Of a stretch of DNA of 64,000 nucleotides, positions 1 through 8,475 are shown in pieces. This stretch comes from an uncultured Clostridia bacterium (GTDB taxonomy: Bacteria > Bacillota > Clostridia > Oscillospirales > Acutalibacteraceae). Positions within the stretch are counted from its first letter, which is position 1. Each line of letters begins with the position of its first letter. A program made the position numbers and the translations under genes. The notes under the pieces were generated by a model that worked only from the letters and a program-made list of their open reading frames with translations, searched no databases and had not been told where the DNA came from. Location of the stretch: assembly GCA_944385055.1 (NCBI GenBank), contig CALWVT010000006.1, forward strand, positions 62,001 through 126,000, given 5' to 3'.

Positions 1-1229
1 ACGAGCGGTGTCGTCTGTGCGCGGCGGCCGCCGAAGATGATCGCGTCGATCGGCACACCCGTGCCCTTGTCGAATTCGGGGCTGATGCACGGGCAGTTCT
101 TTGCCGGCGCCGTGAAGCGGCTGTTCGGATGCGCGCCCTTTTCCGTGCTCGTCTTGCCGTTCCAGGGGTTGCCCTTCCAGTCCGTGCCGTTCTCCGGCGG
201 ATTCTTGTCGAGGCCTTCCCACCAGACCGTCATGTCGTCGTTGCTTAACGCGACGTTCGTGAAGATCGTGCCGCGGCGCGTCGTTGCGAGCGCGTTCGGG
301 TTCGAGTGGTCGTTCGTGCCGGGCGCCACGCCGAAGAAGCCGTTTTCGGGGTTGATCGCCCACAGGCGGCCGTCCGGGCCGATGCGCATCCACGCGATGT
401 CGTCGCCGACCGTGAAGATCTTATAGCCCTTCTTCTGATAGCCCTCCGGCGGGATCAGCATCGCGAGGTTCGTCTTGCCGCACGCGGACGGGAACGCCGC
501 CGCGACGTAGTGGAGCTCACCCTTCGGGTTCTGCACACCGAGGATCAGCATGTGCTCGGCCATCCAGCCTTCCTGCTTGCCCTGGTACGACGCGATGCGC
601 AGCGCAAAGCACTTCTTGCCCAGGAGCACGTTGCCGCCGTAAGCGGAGTTGACCGAGATAATCGTGTTGTCCTCCGGGAACTGGCAGATATAGCGCTTTT
701 CGGGGTCGACGTTGCACTTTGCGTGCAGGCCCTTAACCCAGTCCGTGCTGTCGCCGAGCGTCTCCCAGACCTTCTCGCTAACGCGCGTCATGATGGACAT
801 GTTCAAAACGACATAGATCGAGTCCGTGATTTCGACGCCGATCTTCGAGAACGGCGAGCCGATCGGGCCCATCGAATACGGGATAATATACATCGTGCGG
901 CCCTTGTAGCTGTCGCGCGCGATGTCAAACAGCATCTGATAGCATTTCTGCGGGTCCATCCAGTGGTTCGTCGGGCCGGCGTCCTCTTCCTTGCGCGTGC
1001 AGATGAACGTGCGGTCCTCCACGCGCGCGACGTCGTTGACGGCCGTGCGGTGCAGATAGCAGCCGGGCAGCTTTTCCTGGTTTAACTTGATCATTTCACC
1101 GGTGGAAACAGCTTCTTTCCGCAGCTGTTCGAGCTGTTCTTCCGAGCCGTCGATCCACAGGACACTTTCGGGTTTGACCAGTTCTTTTACCTGCTCGACC
1201 CAGTCCAAAACGGATTTGTTCGTTGTCAT
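1..1229 (-). CDS. pckG: Phosphoenolpyruvate carboxykinase (GTP), 3' end cut by the window
   Basis: Interconverts oxaloacetate + GTP and phosphoenolpyruvate + CO2 + GDP in the cytosol, linking the C4 acid pool to glycolysis and gluconeogenesis. 409 codons are visible and the reading frame runs off the left edge, so the C-terminal third is missing (family length about 600 residues). Translation shows YIIPYSMGPIGSP (about residues 114-126) and the GTP-family P-loop FPSACGKTN (about 246-254), then the FGVAPGT segment. These features separate it from the ATP-type enzyme. The ATG at 1229 is preceded by CGGAAGGAGAAC, a good ribosome binding site. It is a single gene with its own promoter at 1292-1320. 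Identity is secure; only the missing end limits the entry. Confidence 0.95.
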   Translation of the reverse strand, partial: MTTNKSVLDWVEQVKELVKPESVLWIDGSEEQLEQLRKEAVSTGEMIKLNQEKLPGCYLHRTAVNDVARVEDRTFICTRKEEDAGPTNHWMDPQKCYQMLFDIARDSYKGRTMYIIPYSMGPIGSPFSKIGVEITDSIYVVLNMSIMTRVSEKVWETLGDSTDWVKGLHAKCNVDPEKRYICQFPEDNTIISVNSAYGGNVLLGKKCFALRIASYQGKQEGWMAEHMLILGVQNPKGELHYVAAAFPSACGKTNLAMLIPPEGYQKKGYKIFTVGDDIAWMRIGPDGRLWAINPENGFFGVAPGTNDHSNPNALATTRRGTIFTNVALSNDDMTVWWEGLDKNPPENGTDWKGNPWNGKTSTEKGAHPNSRFTAPAKNCPCISPEFDKGTGVPIDAIIFGGRRAQTTPL

Positions 1230-1291
1230 GAAAATGGTTCTCCTTCCGGCCTAGGGCCTAAAAATCTGGGCAGTTCTCGCCGTGCCTCTTT

Positions 1292-1320
1292 ATTATAATA
1301 CAAACGGGGCGGTGAATCAA
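1292..1320 (-). promoter_or_regulatory. Sigma-A promoter of pckG
   Basis: On the minus strand TTGATT (1320-1315), a 17 bp spacer and TATAAT (1297-1292) form a near-consensus promoter about 60 bp upstream of the pckG start codon. Confidence 0.7.
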
Positions 1321-1376
1321 GGAACGAATCGTGAACGATGCATGAAAGGTTTAAAAATCCTGCAAACGAAAACCGG

Positions 1377-2387
1377 TTATCCCCGCTCCATCGCCATTTC
1401 CGGGCAGGCGTTTAGGTCCATACCGGCGGTATGGCCGGCCAAAAATTCATAATACCCCTGCGCGCCGACCATCGCGGCGTTGTCGCCGCAGTAGCAGAGT
1501 TCGGGTTTATAAAACGCCCAGCCGTGTGCGTTCGCGACCCGTTCCAGCTCCCGGCGCAGAAGGCGGTTGGCACTCACGCCGCCGGCGACGACGAGCTTTT
1601 TCCCATGCGTTTCCTCCATGGCGGCCTCCGTGTTGCGCAGCAGGCAGTCGACGACGGCCCGCCGGTACGACGCGGCCAGGTCGGGGATCGAGAGCTGCTC
1701 GCCGCGCTGGGAAGCGTTGTGCAGAAGATTAATGACCGCGGTCTTTAACCCGGAAAAGCTAAAGTCAAACGGCGACCCCGCAACGTGCGGCCGCGGCAGC
1801 GAAAACGCCGTCTCATCGCCCTCCTCCGCGAGCTTGTCGAGCGCAATCCCGCCCGGGTACGGCATGCCCATCGCGCGCGCGGCCTTATCGAACGCCTCGC
1901 CGGCCGCATCGTCGCGCGTTTGCCCGAAAACGGTCATCTTCGTATAGTCTTCCACCTGTACGAGGTGTGTATGCCCGCCCGAGACGACGAGGCACAAAAA
2001 AGGCGGCGTTAAATCCGCGTGCGTCAGGTAATTGGCCGCGATGTGGCTGCGCAAATGGTGGACGGGCACGAGCGGCTTGCCGGTCGAGAGGCTTAAGCCC
2101 TTCGCAAAGTTCACGCCGACCAATAAGGCGCCGATGAGCCCCGGCGCGTACGTGACGGCAACCGCGTCGATGTCCGAGAGCGAAAGGCCCGCGTCGTCGA
2201 GCGCTTTCTGCGTGACGGGCACGACGGCCTCGCAGTGGCGGCGGCTCGCGATTTCGGGCACAACGCCGCCGTAGAGCCTGTGCTCCTCGACCTGCGACGC
2301 GACGACGTTCGAGAGCACGTGCCGGCCGTCTTCGACAACGGCGGCCGCCGTCTCGTCACAGGAGCTTTCCAGGGCTAATAGTTTCAT
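1377..2387 (-). CDS. tsaD: tRNA N6-adenosine threonylcarbamoyltransferase TsaD
   Basis: Transfers the threonylcarbamoyl group to A37 of ANN-decoding tRNAs, making t6A in the cytosol together with TsaB and TsaE. The 336-residue length is normal. The start MKLLALESSCDETAAAVVED is diagnostic. The metal-binding pair lies in VHHLRSHIAA (His111 and His115), and the ASKHA nucleotide-binding segments APGLIGALLVG and VAGGVSANRLLR are present. The start at 2387 was chosen over a longer open frame because AAGGAAGGACGATCCCTTTT precedes it and homologues begin here. It is the last gene of the polA operon, 22 bp after the xre gene. Partners tsaB and tsaE are not in this window. Confidence 0.97.
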   Translation of the reverse strand: MKLLALESSCDETAAAVVEDGRHVLSNVVASQVEEHRLYGGVVPEIASRRHCEAVVPVTQKALDDAGLSLSDIDAVAVTYAPGLIGALLVGVNFAKGLSLSTGKPLVPVHHLRSHIAANYLTHADLTPPFLCLVVSGGHTHLVQVEDYTKMTVFGQTRDDAAGEAFDKAARAMGMPYPGGIALDKLAEEGDETAFSLPRPHVAGSPFDFSFSGLKTAVINLLHNASQRGEQLSIPDLAASYRRAVVDCLLRNTEAAMEETHGKKLVVAGGVSANRLLRRELERVANAHGWAFYKPELCYCGDNAAMVGAQGYYEFLAGHTAGMDLNACPEMAMERG

Positions 2388-2409
2388 AAAAGGGATCGTC
2401 CTTCCTTTT

Positions 2410-3003
2410 TCAATCTGGTTTTTGGGAGACGCCGCGGTACGCTTCCCGCGCGATATAGAAAATCGGGATTGCCAGCAGCACAACCCAGGCCCACGCCCAT
2501 GCGTGGGTAAACAATCCGATCGCCAGAAATGCAATCACGGCGATCAGCGCGAACCCGTCCGACGCGCCGGCATAAAACACGGGGATCGTCAAAAATAGAA
2601 GCCAACCCCAGCCCCAGCCGTCCAAACCGAAGCCGAGCGCGAGATACAGCGCCGTCATCAGGATCGGATAGCACGCGGCGAGCGCGCGTGTGACGGGATA
2701 GCGCTTCCACCACGCATTGGCGTCTTCTTCGTCGTCTTCTTCGTCGCTTTCCCGGCGCCTTTGCGCGGGCGGCGCCCCGCCGTCGTTTCTGCCGGCGGGG
2801 GTGTCCATGCACAGAAGGGTGTCGAGCGAGACGCCGTACAGGCGGGACAGCAGGATCAGGTTGTCGGTGTCGGGCGAGGCCTCCGCGCGCTCCCATTTGG
2901 AGACGGCCTGGCGGCTGACGCCGAGCTTTTGCGCGAGGGCTTCCTGCGAAAGATGGTGGGATTTCCGAAGCTGTACGAGCCGGTTTGCAATTTTGAGGTT
3001 CAT
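2410..3003 (-). CDS. XRE-family regulator with membrane-spanning C-terminus
   Basis: 197 residues. Residues 1-65 are a Cro/C1-type helix-turn-helix, with SQEALAQKLGVSRQAVSKWE as the recognition segment. An acidic linker (ESDEEDDEEDA, about 88-98) follows. The last 90 residues form about three Trp/Ala-rich membrane helices. It should therefore be a membrane-tethered DNA-binding protein, a design known in Firmicutes with signals largely undefined. The ATG at 3003 follows CAAAGGAGGCC. It sits between rimI and tsaD in the same orientation, 22 bp upstream of tsaD, which is unusual for this modification cluster. Target genes cannot be read from the sequence. Confidence 0.8.
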   Translation of the reverse strand: MNLKIANRLVQLRKSHHLSQEALAQKLGVSRQAVSKWERAEASPDTDNLILLSRLYGVSLDTLLCMDTPAGRNDGGAPPAQRRRESDEEDDEEDANAWWKRYPVTRALAACYPILMTALYLALGFGLDGWGWGWLLFLTIPVFYAGASDGFALIAVIAFLAIGLFTHAWAWAWVVLLAIPIFYIAREAYRGVSQKPD

Positions 3004-3110
3004 AAAAAGGCCTCCTTTGGGGAATCTCTCTACGCAAAGGATACAGGAAACGGGGTACAAAACGCCACCGCTTCCGGTTGTCGAAGCCGCAACCAGCGGT
3101 TGCGGGCGGA

Positions 3111-3551
3111 TTAAAAGCGCCGTGTCAGAAGCAAAGCGTCTTCCATCGGGTCGCGGTAGAAATGGCGGCGCCGGCCGGCCGCTGCAAAGCCGAGGCTTTC
3201 GTACAGCGCGATGGCCGCGGCGTTTGACGGGCGCACTTCCAGCGTCACAAAACTGCCGCCGTGCGCCTTCGCATAGGTCAGGAGCGCCCCGACGAGGGCT
3301 CTGCCGGCGCCTTGCCGGCGCGCTTTGGGGAACACGGCGACGTTGTCGAGATAACCCTCGCCGCAGACAAATTCCATGCCCGCATAGCCGAGGACCTCGC
3401 CGGTTTCCTCCCGTTCGGCAACGAAAAACACGGCTGTGTCTTTTGAAAGTTCCGCTTCTAGCCCCGCTTCGGTCCACGGCGTCGAAAAGCACACGGCTTC
3501 GAGCCGCACAAGTGCGGGGATATGCCGCTTTTCCATGCACACGATTTTCAC
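3111..3551 (-). CDS. rimI: Ribosomal protein alanine N-acetyltransferase RimI-like (GNAT)
   Basis: A 146-residue GNAT acetyltransferase. RimI acetylates the N-terminal alanine of ribosomal protein bS18 from acetyl-CoA; in Firmicutes it is commonly encoded beside tsaB/tsaD, as here. The acetyl-CoA loop RRQGAGRAL lies at about residues 78-86. The C-terminal NAAAIALYESLGFAAAGRRRHFY is the usual family ending. The start is a GTG at 3551, preceded by AAAAGGAGGGGACATGC. An out-of-frame ATG two bases upstream belongs to a shadow frame. The gene follows the membrane glycosyltransferase closely and precedes xre by about 107 bp. A general GNAT role cannot be excluded, but context favours RimI. Confidence 0.87.
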   Translation of the reverse strand: MKIVCMEKRHIPALVRLEAVCFSTPWTEAGLEAELSKDTAVFFVAEREETGEVLGYAGMEFVCGEGYLDNVAVFPKARRQGAGRALVGALLTYAKAHGGSFVTLEVRPSNAAAIALYESLGFAAAGRRRHFYRDPMEDALLLTRRF

Positions 3552-3568
3552 GCATGTCCCCTCCTTTT

Positions 3569-4753
3569 TTAAGTATGTTGGGGCTTTTCCGCCCGCTTTC
3601 CGGGAAATTTTGCGCCGGTCTCCGAAAGCAAAAACCCGAACAGCAGCACGAGCACCAAAAGAACCAAAAGGCTCATCGGCTGGATCGGATTGTACGGGTC
3701 GATGCCAAACAGGAAATTTGCCTGCCCCAGGGTGTCCACGACGGCCAGCACAAGCGGGATATAAAACCGCTTCGGATACCGGAACAGATAGAAAAGCCCG
3801 AAAATATCCGCGGGCATAAAATACCGCTCGTGCATGTGGGGCAGAAGGTACGGCACCAGGAATAAAAAGAAAAACGCCGCCGTCAAATAGAATTCCTTTG
3901 TCAGCGGATAGGTGCGCACGACGAGGAAAAACAGCACGAACACGACGATTGCCCCCGCAAGCAGCACGCCCGCGCGCGAGACGAATTCGTTTGCCTGGTC
4001 GCCCAAAAACGCATACAGGTTCGGAATCCCCATGCACAGCTGCGGGTACGTGCCGGTCTGGCGGAAATAGATCGTCAAAAGCTCCCCGAAGTCCCGCCCC
4101 AGAAGCGCCGCGGGCACGATGGACGCGACGTATACGGCCGGCACGAGCAGGACGCTGCGCCAGGTTAAGCGCCGCTTTAACAGCAGAAGCAGGAGAAACG
4201 GCGCGAAGAACACGGCCTGGAGCTTTAACATGAACGCGACCCCGAACGCGAGCATCGCGCGGTTCGATTTCCCGTGCAGGCAAGAGAGGAAGCACGCGGT
4301 GAGCGCCGAGATGTAAAACCCGTCGCACTGCCCCCAGCCCGCGCTGTTTAAGAAGACCGGCGGGAAGAACAGGACGAGGAAAAATGCGCCCATTTCCGAG
4401 AACGGGCCGGGCCGGAATTCCCGCACGACGCGCATCACGAGGAACGCGAGCAGGAAATCGACCGCGCACGACGGCAGCTTAATCAAATATAAATCATAGC
4501 CGGGCAGATACGTCAAAAACGCAAGCAGATAGAGATAGGCCGGCGTATAGTCGCCGACCGGCTCCGCGAGCGCCGGGAACCCGCCGGCAAGCTGGATTTC
4601 CTGAAACCATGGGTGCAGAAACATCGTGTAGTCGCCGTTCGACACGGGCAGCAGCGAAAGCCGCAAAAGCACCGCAAGCGCCGTCAGCAGCACGTAAAAA
4701 GCCGGCCGCAGCGTGTCGTCTTGGAGAAACGCCGGCGTTTTGCAAAGTTTCAA
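3569..4753 (-). CDS. Multi-pass membrane glycosyltransferase (GT-C fold, Gpi18/PIG-V-like)
   Basis: A 394-residue hydrophobic protein with about nine or ten predicted membrane helices. The early loop NGDYTMFLHPWFQEIQ has the acidic residue pattern of GT-C enzymes that use polyprenyl-phosphate sugars. Length and layout resemble bacterial Gpi18-like mannosyltransferases (COG5542 type). Its likely role is transfer of a sugar to an envelope acceptor outside the membrane; donor and acceptor are unknown. The start codon is TTG at 4753, preceded by AAAAAGGAGGGATCGCT. It lies 17 bp before rimI and 15 bp after rlmA in the polA operon, which suggests shared transcription rather than shared function. 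Confidence 0.72.
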   Translation of the reverse strand: MKLCKTPAFLQDDTLRPAFYVLLTALAVLLRLSLLPVSNGDYTMFLHPWFQEIQLAGGFPALAEPVGDYTPAYLYLLAFLTYLPGYDLYLIKLPSCAVDFLLAFLVMRVVREFRPGPFSEMGAFFLVLFFPPVFLNSAGWGQCDGFYISALTACFLSCLHGKSNRAMLAFGVAFMLKLQAVFFAPFLLLLLLKRRLTWRSVLLVPAVYVASIVPAALLGRDFGELLTIYFRQTGTYPQLCMGIPNLYAFLGDQANEFVSRAGVLLAGAIVVFVLFFLVVRTYPLTKEFYLTAAFFFLFLVPYLLPHMHERYFMPADIFGLFYLFRYPKRFYIPLVLAVVDTLGQANFLFGIDPYNPIQPMSLLVLLVLVLLFGFLLSETGAKFPGKRAEKPQHT

Positions 4754-4768
4754 AGCGATCCCTCCTTT

Positions 4769-5602
4769 TTAAGAGTCCGTGCGCCGGTAGCATAAAAAAT
4801 CAAAGCCGATTTCCGTCTTTAAAAGGGCGCAGGCTTTTAAGCGTTCCTTTCCCGAAAACGGGGTTTTCCAGGCGTAGGGGGTCATCGCGAACAGATCGCG
4901 CGCGGCGGCCCCGCTGAGCGTCAAAGCGCCCCGCACGGGCACGCGTTTTAAAAACGCAAAGTGTGGATAAGAGGTGTCCTGCACGGGATTTTCATAAGGA
5001 TGGTCGTATAAGAGCGCTTTTAAGCCGAAAAGATGCCTGGCCGCCGGCACCGCGAGCACGAACAGGCCCCCCGGCTTTACGACGCGCGCGAATTCCTCGG
5101 GCACGACCGGCGAGAACACATCGTAGAGCGCGTCCGCGCCCGCGTCCGCAAACGGCAGCGAGAAGCTGCTCGCGACGGCAAATCGCGCCCCGGGCACGGC
5201 TTTGGAGGCGAGGCGCACGGCGTCTTTCGAAATGTCCACGCCGAAAAGCCGGGCCTTCGGCAGGGCCCTTTGCACGCGGGCGGTGTAATACCCTTCCCCG
5301 CAGCCCGCGTCGAGGAGGACCGGCGCGGGATTTTCAGAGAGGGATTCCTTTAAAAGCTTTGCGAGCGCTTCGGCGAACAGCGCGTAATGCCCCGCGCCCA
5401 GAAACCGGCGGCGGGCCTTGACCATCTCGCGGTCGTCGCCGGGGGAGCGGCTGTGCTTTTTCTGCGGCTGCAATAGATAGAGATACCCCTCTTTGGCGAA
5501 ATCGAAACTGTGGCCCCGCTTACACTGCGCACAGCGCTTTTCGGGCCGCTGGTCTACGAGTCCGGCGCCGCACACGGGGCAGGAAAATCCAAAATCCATC
5601 AT
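4769..5602 (-). CDS. rlmA: 23S rRNA (guanine-N1)-methyltransferase RlmA-like
   Basis: A 277-residue SAM-dependent methyltransferase. The N-terminus carries a zinc-binding knuckle (CPVC at about 8-11, CAQC at 24-27 followed by RGH), then HSFDFAKEGYLYLLQ, the hallmark of RlmA. RlmA methylates G745 or G748 of 23S rRNA. The SAM motif VLLDAGCGEGYYT is at about 95-107. The ATG at 5602 overlaps the polA stop as ATGA, so translation is coupled to polA. In some Gram-positive bacteria the G748 methylase affects macrolide binding; which guanine this enzyme modifies cannot be told from the sequence. Confidence 0.87.
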   Translation of the reverse strand: MMDFGFSCPVCGAGLVDQRPEKRCAQCKRGHSFDFAKEGYLYLLQPQKKHSRSPGDDREMVKARRRFLGAGHYALFAEALAKLLKESLSENPAPVLLDAGCGEGYYTARVQRALPKARLFGVDISKDAVRLASKAVPGARFAVASSFSLPFADAGADALYDVFSPVVPEEFARVVKPGGLFVLAVPAARHLFGLKALLYDHPYENPVQDTSYPHFAFLKRVPVRGALTLSGAAARDLFAMTPYAWKTPFSGKERLKACALLKTEIGFDFLCYRRTDS

Positions 5603-8214
5603 GCTTTTGCCTCATACCAGGTCTTGCCGGCGGCGGCGTCGGCGACGAGCGGCACCGAAAGCTGTGCCGCGCCCTCCATCTCTTCCTGCAGCAGGCGCGC
5701 GGCCTGCGTGGCCTCGCTTTCCGGCGCTTCCACGATCAGTTCATCGTGCACCTGCAGGATCAGCCGGGCCTGCAGGCCCTCTTTTTGCAGGCGGTCTTCG
5801 ACGTGGATCATCGCGATTTTAATGATGTCCGCCGCGGCGCCCTGAATCGGCATGTTCCGCGCGACGCGCTCGCCGAACGCGCGCAGGTTGTGGTTCGAGC
5901 TTTTAAGCTCCGGCAGGTACCGCCGGCGGCCGAACATCGTCTGCGCAAAGCCCTTTTCCCGGGCCTCCTCGACGACGCGGTGCATGTACGCGTCGATGCC
6001 GGCGTAATGCGCGAGATAACTTTTGATATAGTCGTCGGCTTCTTTGAGCGATACATGCAGCTGGCGCGACAGCGAGTACGCGCCGATGCCGTAGACGATG
6101 CCGAAATTGACGGCCTTTGCACGCGCGCGCATCAGCGGCGTGACCATGTCCTCGGGCATGTGGAACACCTGCGCGGCCGTCGCGCGGTGGATATCCTCGC
6201 CGTTGCAGAACGCTTTCTGCATCGCCGGGTCGCCGGAAATATGCGCGAGCAGGCGCAGTTCAATCTGGGAATAGTCCGCATCGATCAAAACGCAGCCGGG
6301 CTTTGCGATAAAGAAGCGCCGCAGTTCCCGCCCCTGCGGCGTGCGCACGGGGATATTCTGCAGGTTTGGCTCGGTCGAGCTGATGCGGCCGGTGCGCGTT
6401 TCGGTCTGGTTAAAGTTCGAATGGATGCGCCCGTCGGGGCCCAAGACTTTCAAAAGCCCGTCGCAGTACGTGCTTTTCAGCTTTGCGACGGCGCGGTATT
6501 GCAGCACCGACTCGACAACCGGGTGGTCGTAGCGCAGCTCCTCGAGTACGGAAGCGCTCGTCGACCAGCCGTTTTTCGTCTTTTTCCCGTGCGGCAGGCC
6601 GAGCTTCCCGAACAGCGCCTCGCCCAACTGCTTGGGGCTGTTTACGTTAAATGTATAGCCGGCCTTTTCGAAAACGTCCGCGCGCAAGGCGTCTTCCTGG
6701 CGCTCGAGTTCCTTGCCGTATTGGGCAATTGCGTCGCGGTCGACGGCAAAGCCGACCTCCTCCATGTGGGCCAAAACGCGTGCGAGCGGCTGCTCGATGT
6801 CGCGCAGAAGCGGCCTCTCACCGGCCCCTTCGATTTTTTCCGAAAGGATTTTGCAAAGTTCCGGCAGCGCGCAAGCGTTCGCGCCCGGCAGCAAATCCTG
6901 TGTGCGCGCGAGGTCGGCGGGAGACAGCCCCTCGCAGGTGATGTTTTCACACAGCGGCACGCCGTACTCCTCGCACAGGCGCGCGAATGCATAGCTTTTG
7001 GCCGATGGATTTAAAAGATAGGCCGCGAGCAGCGCGTCGAACGCAAGCGGCAGCGGGGCCGTGCGCTCCGCTTCCCCCAAAAACCCAAACAGCGGCTTTG
7101 CGTCGAATGTAAAAAGGGGCGCACCGCTTCGCAGGACCGTCCGGCAGTCGTCCGGGTCTTCAAACAGGTACGCGCGTTCGCCGTCCGCGACGGACAGCCA
7201 CAAAAGCTGCCGCCCGGAAAACTGCCCGGTTACATAGCAGGCGCCCTGTGCCTTGCAGCGCGCGGCGATTTCCCCGGCGTCTGCGTGGAGCACAAGCGTC
7301 CACTGTGCGGGCGCTTCGGCTTCGGCGGCCGGCGGCAGCTCTTCGTGGTCGAGGCCGAGGGCTTCGCGCATTTTAAAGAGCTCGAGCTTTGTCAGAAGCG
7401 CCGCGGCCGCCTCGCGCTGCGGCGGCTGCTTGACATAATCGGCAAGGGTGGTGTCGATGGGCGCGTTTTTGACGATTGTGCCGAGCTCGCGCGAGAGATA
7501 GGCGCTGTCTTTGCCCTCTTCGAGCCGCTTGCGCATCGCGGGCTTTAAGTCGAGCTCGTGTAAATGGTCGTAGATGTAATCGATCGAATGGTATTTCTGA
7601 ATCAGTTCGCCCGCGCCTTTTGGGCCGATGCCGCGCACGCCGGGGATGCAGTCGGATGTGTCGCCCTGTAAGGCCTTCACTTCGATGAGCTCTTTCGGCT
7701 CAACGCCGTACTCCTCGTATACGCGCATTTCGTCGTAGAGCGTGACGGACGGGCGGCCGTATTTCGTCGAGGCGAGCCGCACGGAGACGTACGGGCCGAC
7801 CAATTGCAGGCTGTCGCGGTCGCCCGTCGCGATTACGCACGTGCTGCGGCTTTCCGTGCACGCGGCGCTCAAAGTGCCCAGGATATCGTCGGCCTCAAAC
7901 CCTTCGCACGTGACGAGCCGGTATCCCAAAAGTGTCAGCAGCTCCTTTAAGGTCGGCAGCTGCTGGGCGAGCTCGTCGGGCATGCCGTGGCGGTTGGCTT
8001 TATAGCCCGCGTAGCGCTTGTGGCGGAACGTCGGCGCGGGCAGGTCGAAGGCGATCGCCACCGCGTCGGGGCGCACCTCCTCCTCGAGCTTTTGCAGCAT
8101 GGAGAGAAAGCCGTGGATGCCGTTTGTGTAAAGGCCGGATTTTGTTGTGAGCAGCTTGATCCCGTAAAATGCACGGTTTAAGATGCTGTTTCCGTCGAGA
8201 ACCAGAAGTTTCAT
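5599..8214 (-). CDS. polA: DNA polymerase I
   Basis: 871 residues, normal for the family. It fills gaps, removes RNA primers and acts in repair. Residues 1-290 are the 5'-3' exonuclease (LDGNSILNRAFYGIK, ATGDRDSLQLV, GVRGIGPKGA). The middle domain has the proofreading fold, but its expected DxE motif is replaced by TFDAKPLF, so 3'-5' exonuclease activity is probably absent, as in Bacillus PolA. The polymerase motifs are intact: A (DADYSQIELR, about 641-650), B (RARAKAVNFGIVYGIG) and C (QVHDELIVE, about 823). It is the first gene of the operon and is coupled to rlmA by a 4 bp overlap. The start follows AAGGGGGCGCCCT. Confidence 0.98.
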   Translation of the reverse strand: MKLLVLDGNSILNRAFYGIKLLTTKSGLYTNGIHGFLSMLQKLEEEVRPDAVAIAFDLPAPTFRHKRYAGYKANRHGMPDELAQQLPTLKELLTLLGYRLVTCEGFEADDILGTLSAACTESRSTCVIATGDRDSLQLVGPYVSVRLASTKYGRPSVTLYDEMRVYEEYGVEPKELIEVKALQGDTSDCIPGVRGIGPKGAGELIQKYHSIDYIYDHLHELDLKPAMRKRLEEGKDSAYLSRELGTIVKNAPIDTTLADYVKQPPQREAAAALLTKLELFKMREALGLDHEELPPAAEAEAPAQWTLVLHADAGEIAARCKAQGACYVTGQFSGRQLLWLSVADGERAYLFEDPDDCRTVLRSGAPLFTFDAKPLFGFLGEAERTAPLPLAFDALLAAYLLNPSAKSYAFARLCEEYGVPLCENITCEGLSPADLARTQDLLPGANACALPELCKILSEKIEGAGERPLLRDIEQPLARVLAHMEEVGFAVDRDAIAQYGKELERQEDALRADVFEKAGYTFNVNSPKQLGEALFGKLGLPHGKKTKNGWSTSASVLEELRYDHPVVESVLQYRAVAKLKSTYCDGLLKVLGPDGRIHSNFNQTETRTGRISSTEPNLQNIPVRTPQGRELRRFFIAKPGCVLIDADYSQIELRLLAHISGDPAMQKAFCNGEDIHRATAAQVFHMPEDMVTPLMRARAKAVNFGIVYGIGAYSLSRQLHVSLKEADDYIKSYLAHYAGIDAYMHRVVEEAREKGFAQTMFGRRRYLPELKSSNHNLRAFGERVARNMPIQGAAADIIKIAMIHVEDRLQKEGLQARLILQVHDELIVEAPESEATQAARLLQEEMEGAAQLSVPLVADAAAGKTWYEAKA

Positions 8215-8273
8215 AGGGCGCCCCCTTACTGTTTTTTCCTGATGCGGACGGTGAAATTTCTTCTTATCCTCTT

Positions 8274-8279
8274 ATTATA
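8274..8279 (-). promoter_or_regulatory. -10 element of the polA operon promoter
   Basis: TATAAT on the minus strand, 60 bp upstream of polA. The -35 region at 17 bp (TTCCCT) is weak, so the promoter is only probable. Confidence 0.45.
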
Positions 8280-8403
8280 CCCAGTTTCCGCCGAAAAGGG
8301 AATAGATTCTTTTGCGCGGCCGCGCGATGCTTTCCTTATATATAAAGAGAAGATTACCAGAGATAAAAAGCGCGCGGGAGGGACCGGCAAAACGGGGCGG
8401 GGT

Positions 8404-8432
8404 TTGCAACGGCGCGGGTTTTCCGATATAAT
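8404..8432 (+). promoter_or_regulatory. Sigma-A promoter of dusB
   Basis: TTGCAA (8404-8409), 17 bp spacer, TATAAT (8427-8432), ending 43 bp before the GTG start of dusB. It is divergent from polA. Confidence 0.72.
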
Positions 8433-8475
8433 AAAGCCGTATCTGCAAAAAAGCAGCGAAAAGGAGGCACCCTCT

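Noticed and set aside
2410-3555. A 381-residue version of the XRE protein
   Set aside because: The upstream 184 codons are antisense-like, out-of-frame sequence of rimI. An ideal ribosome binding site precedes the ATG at 3003, and the helix-turn-helix begins there.
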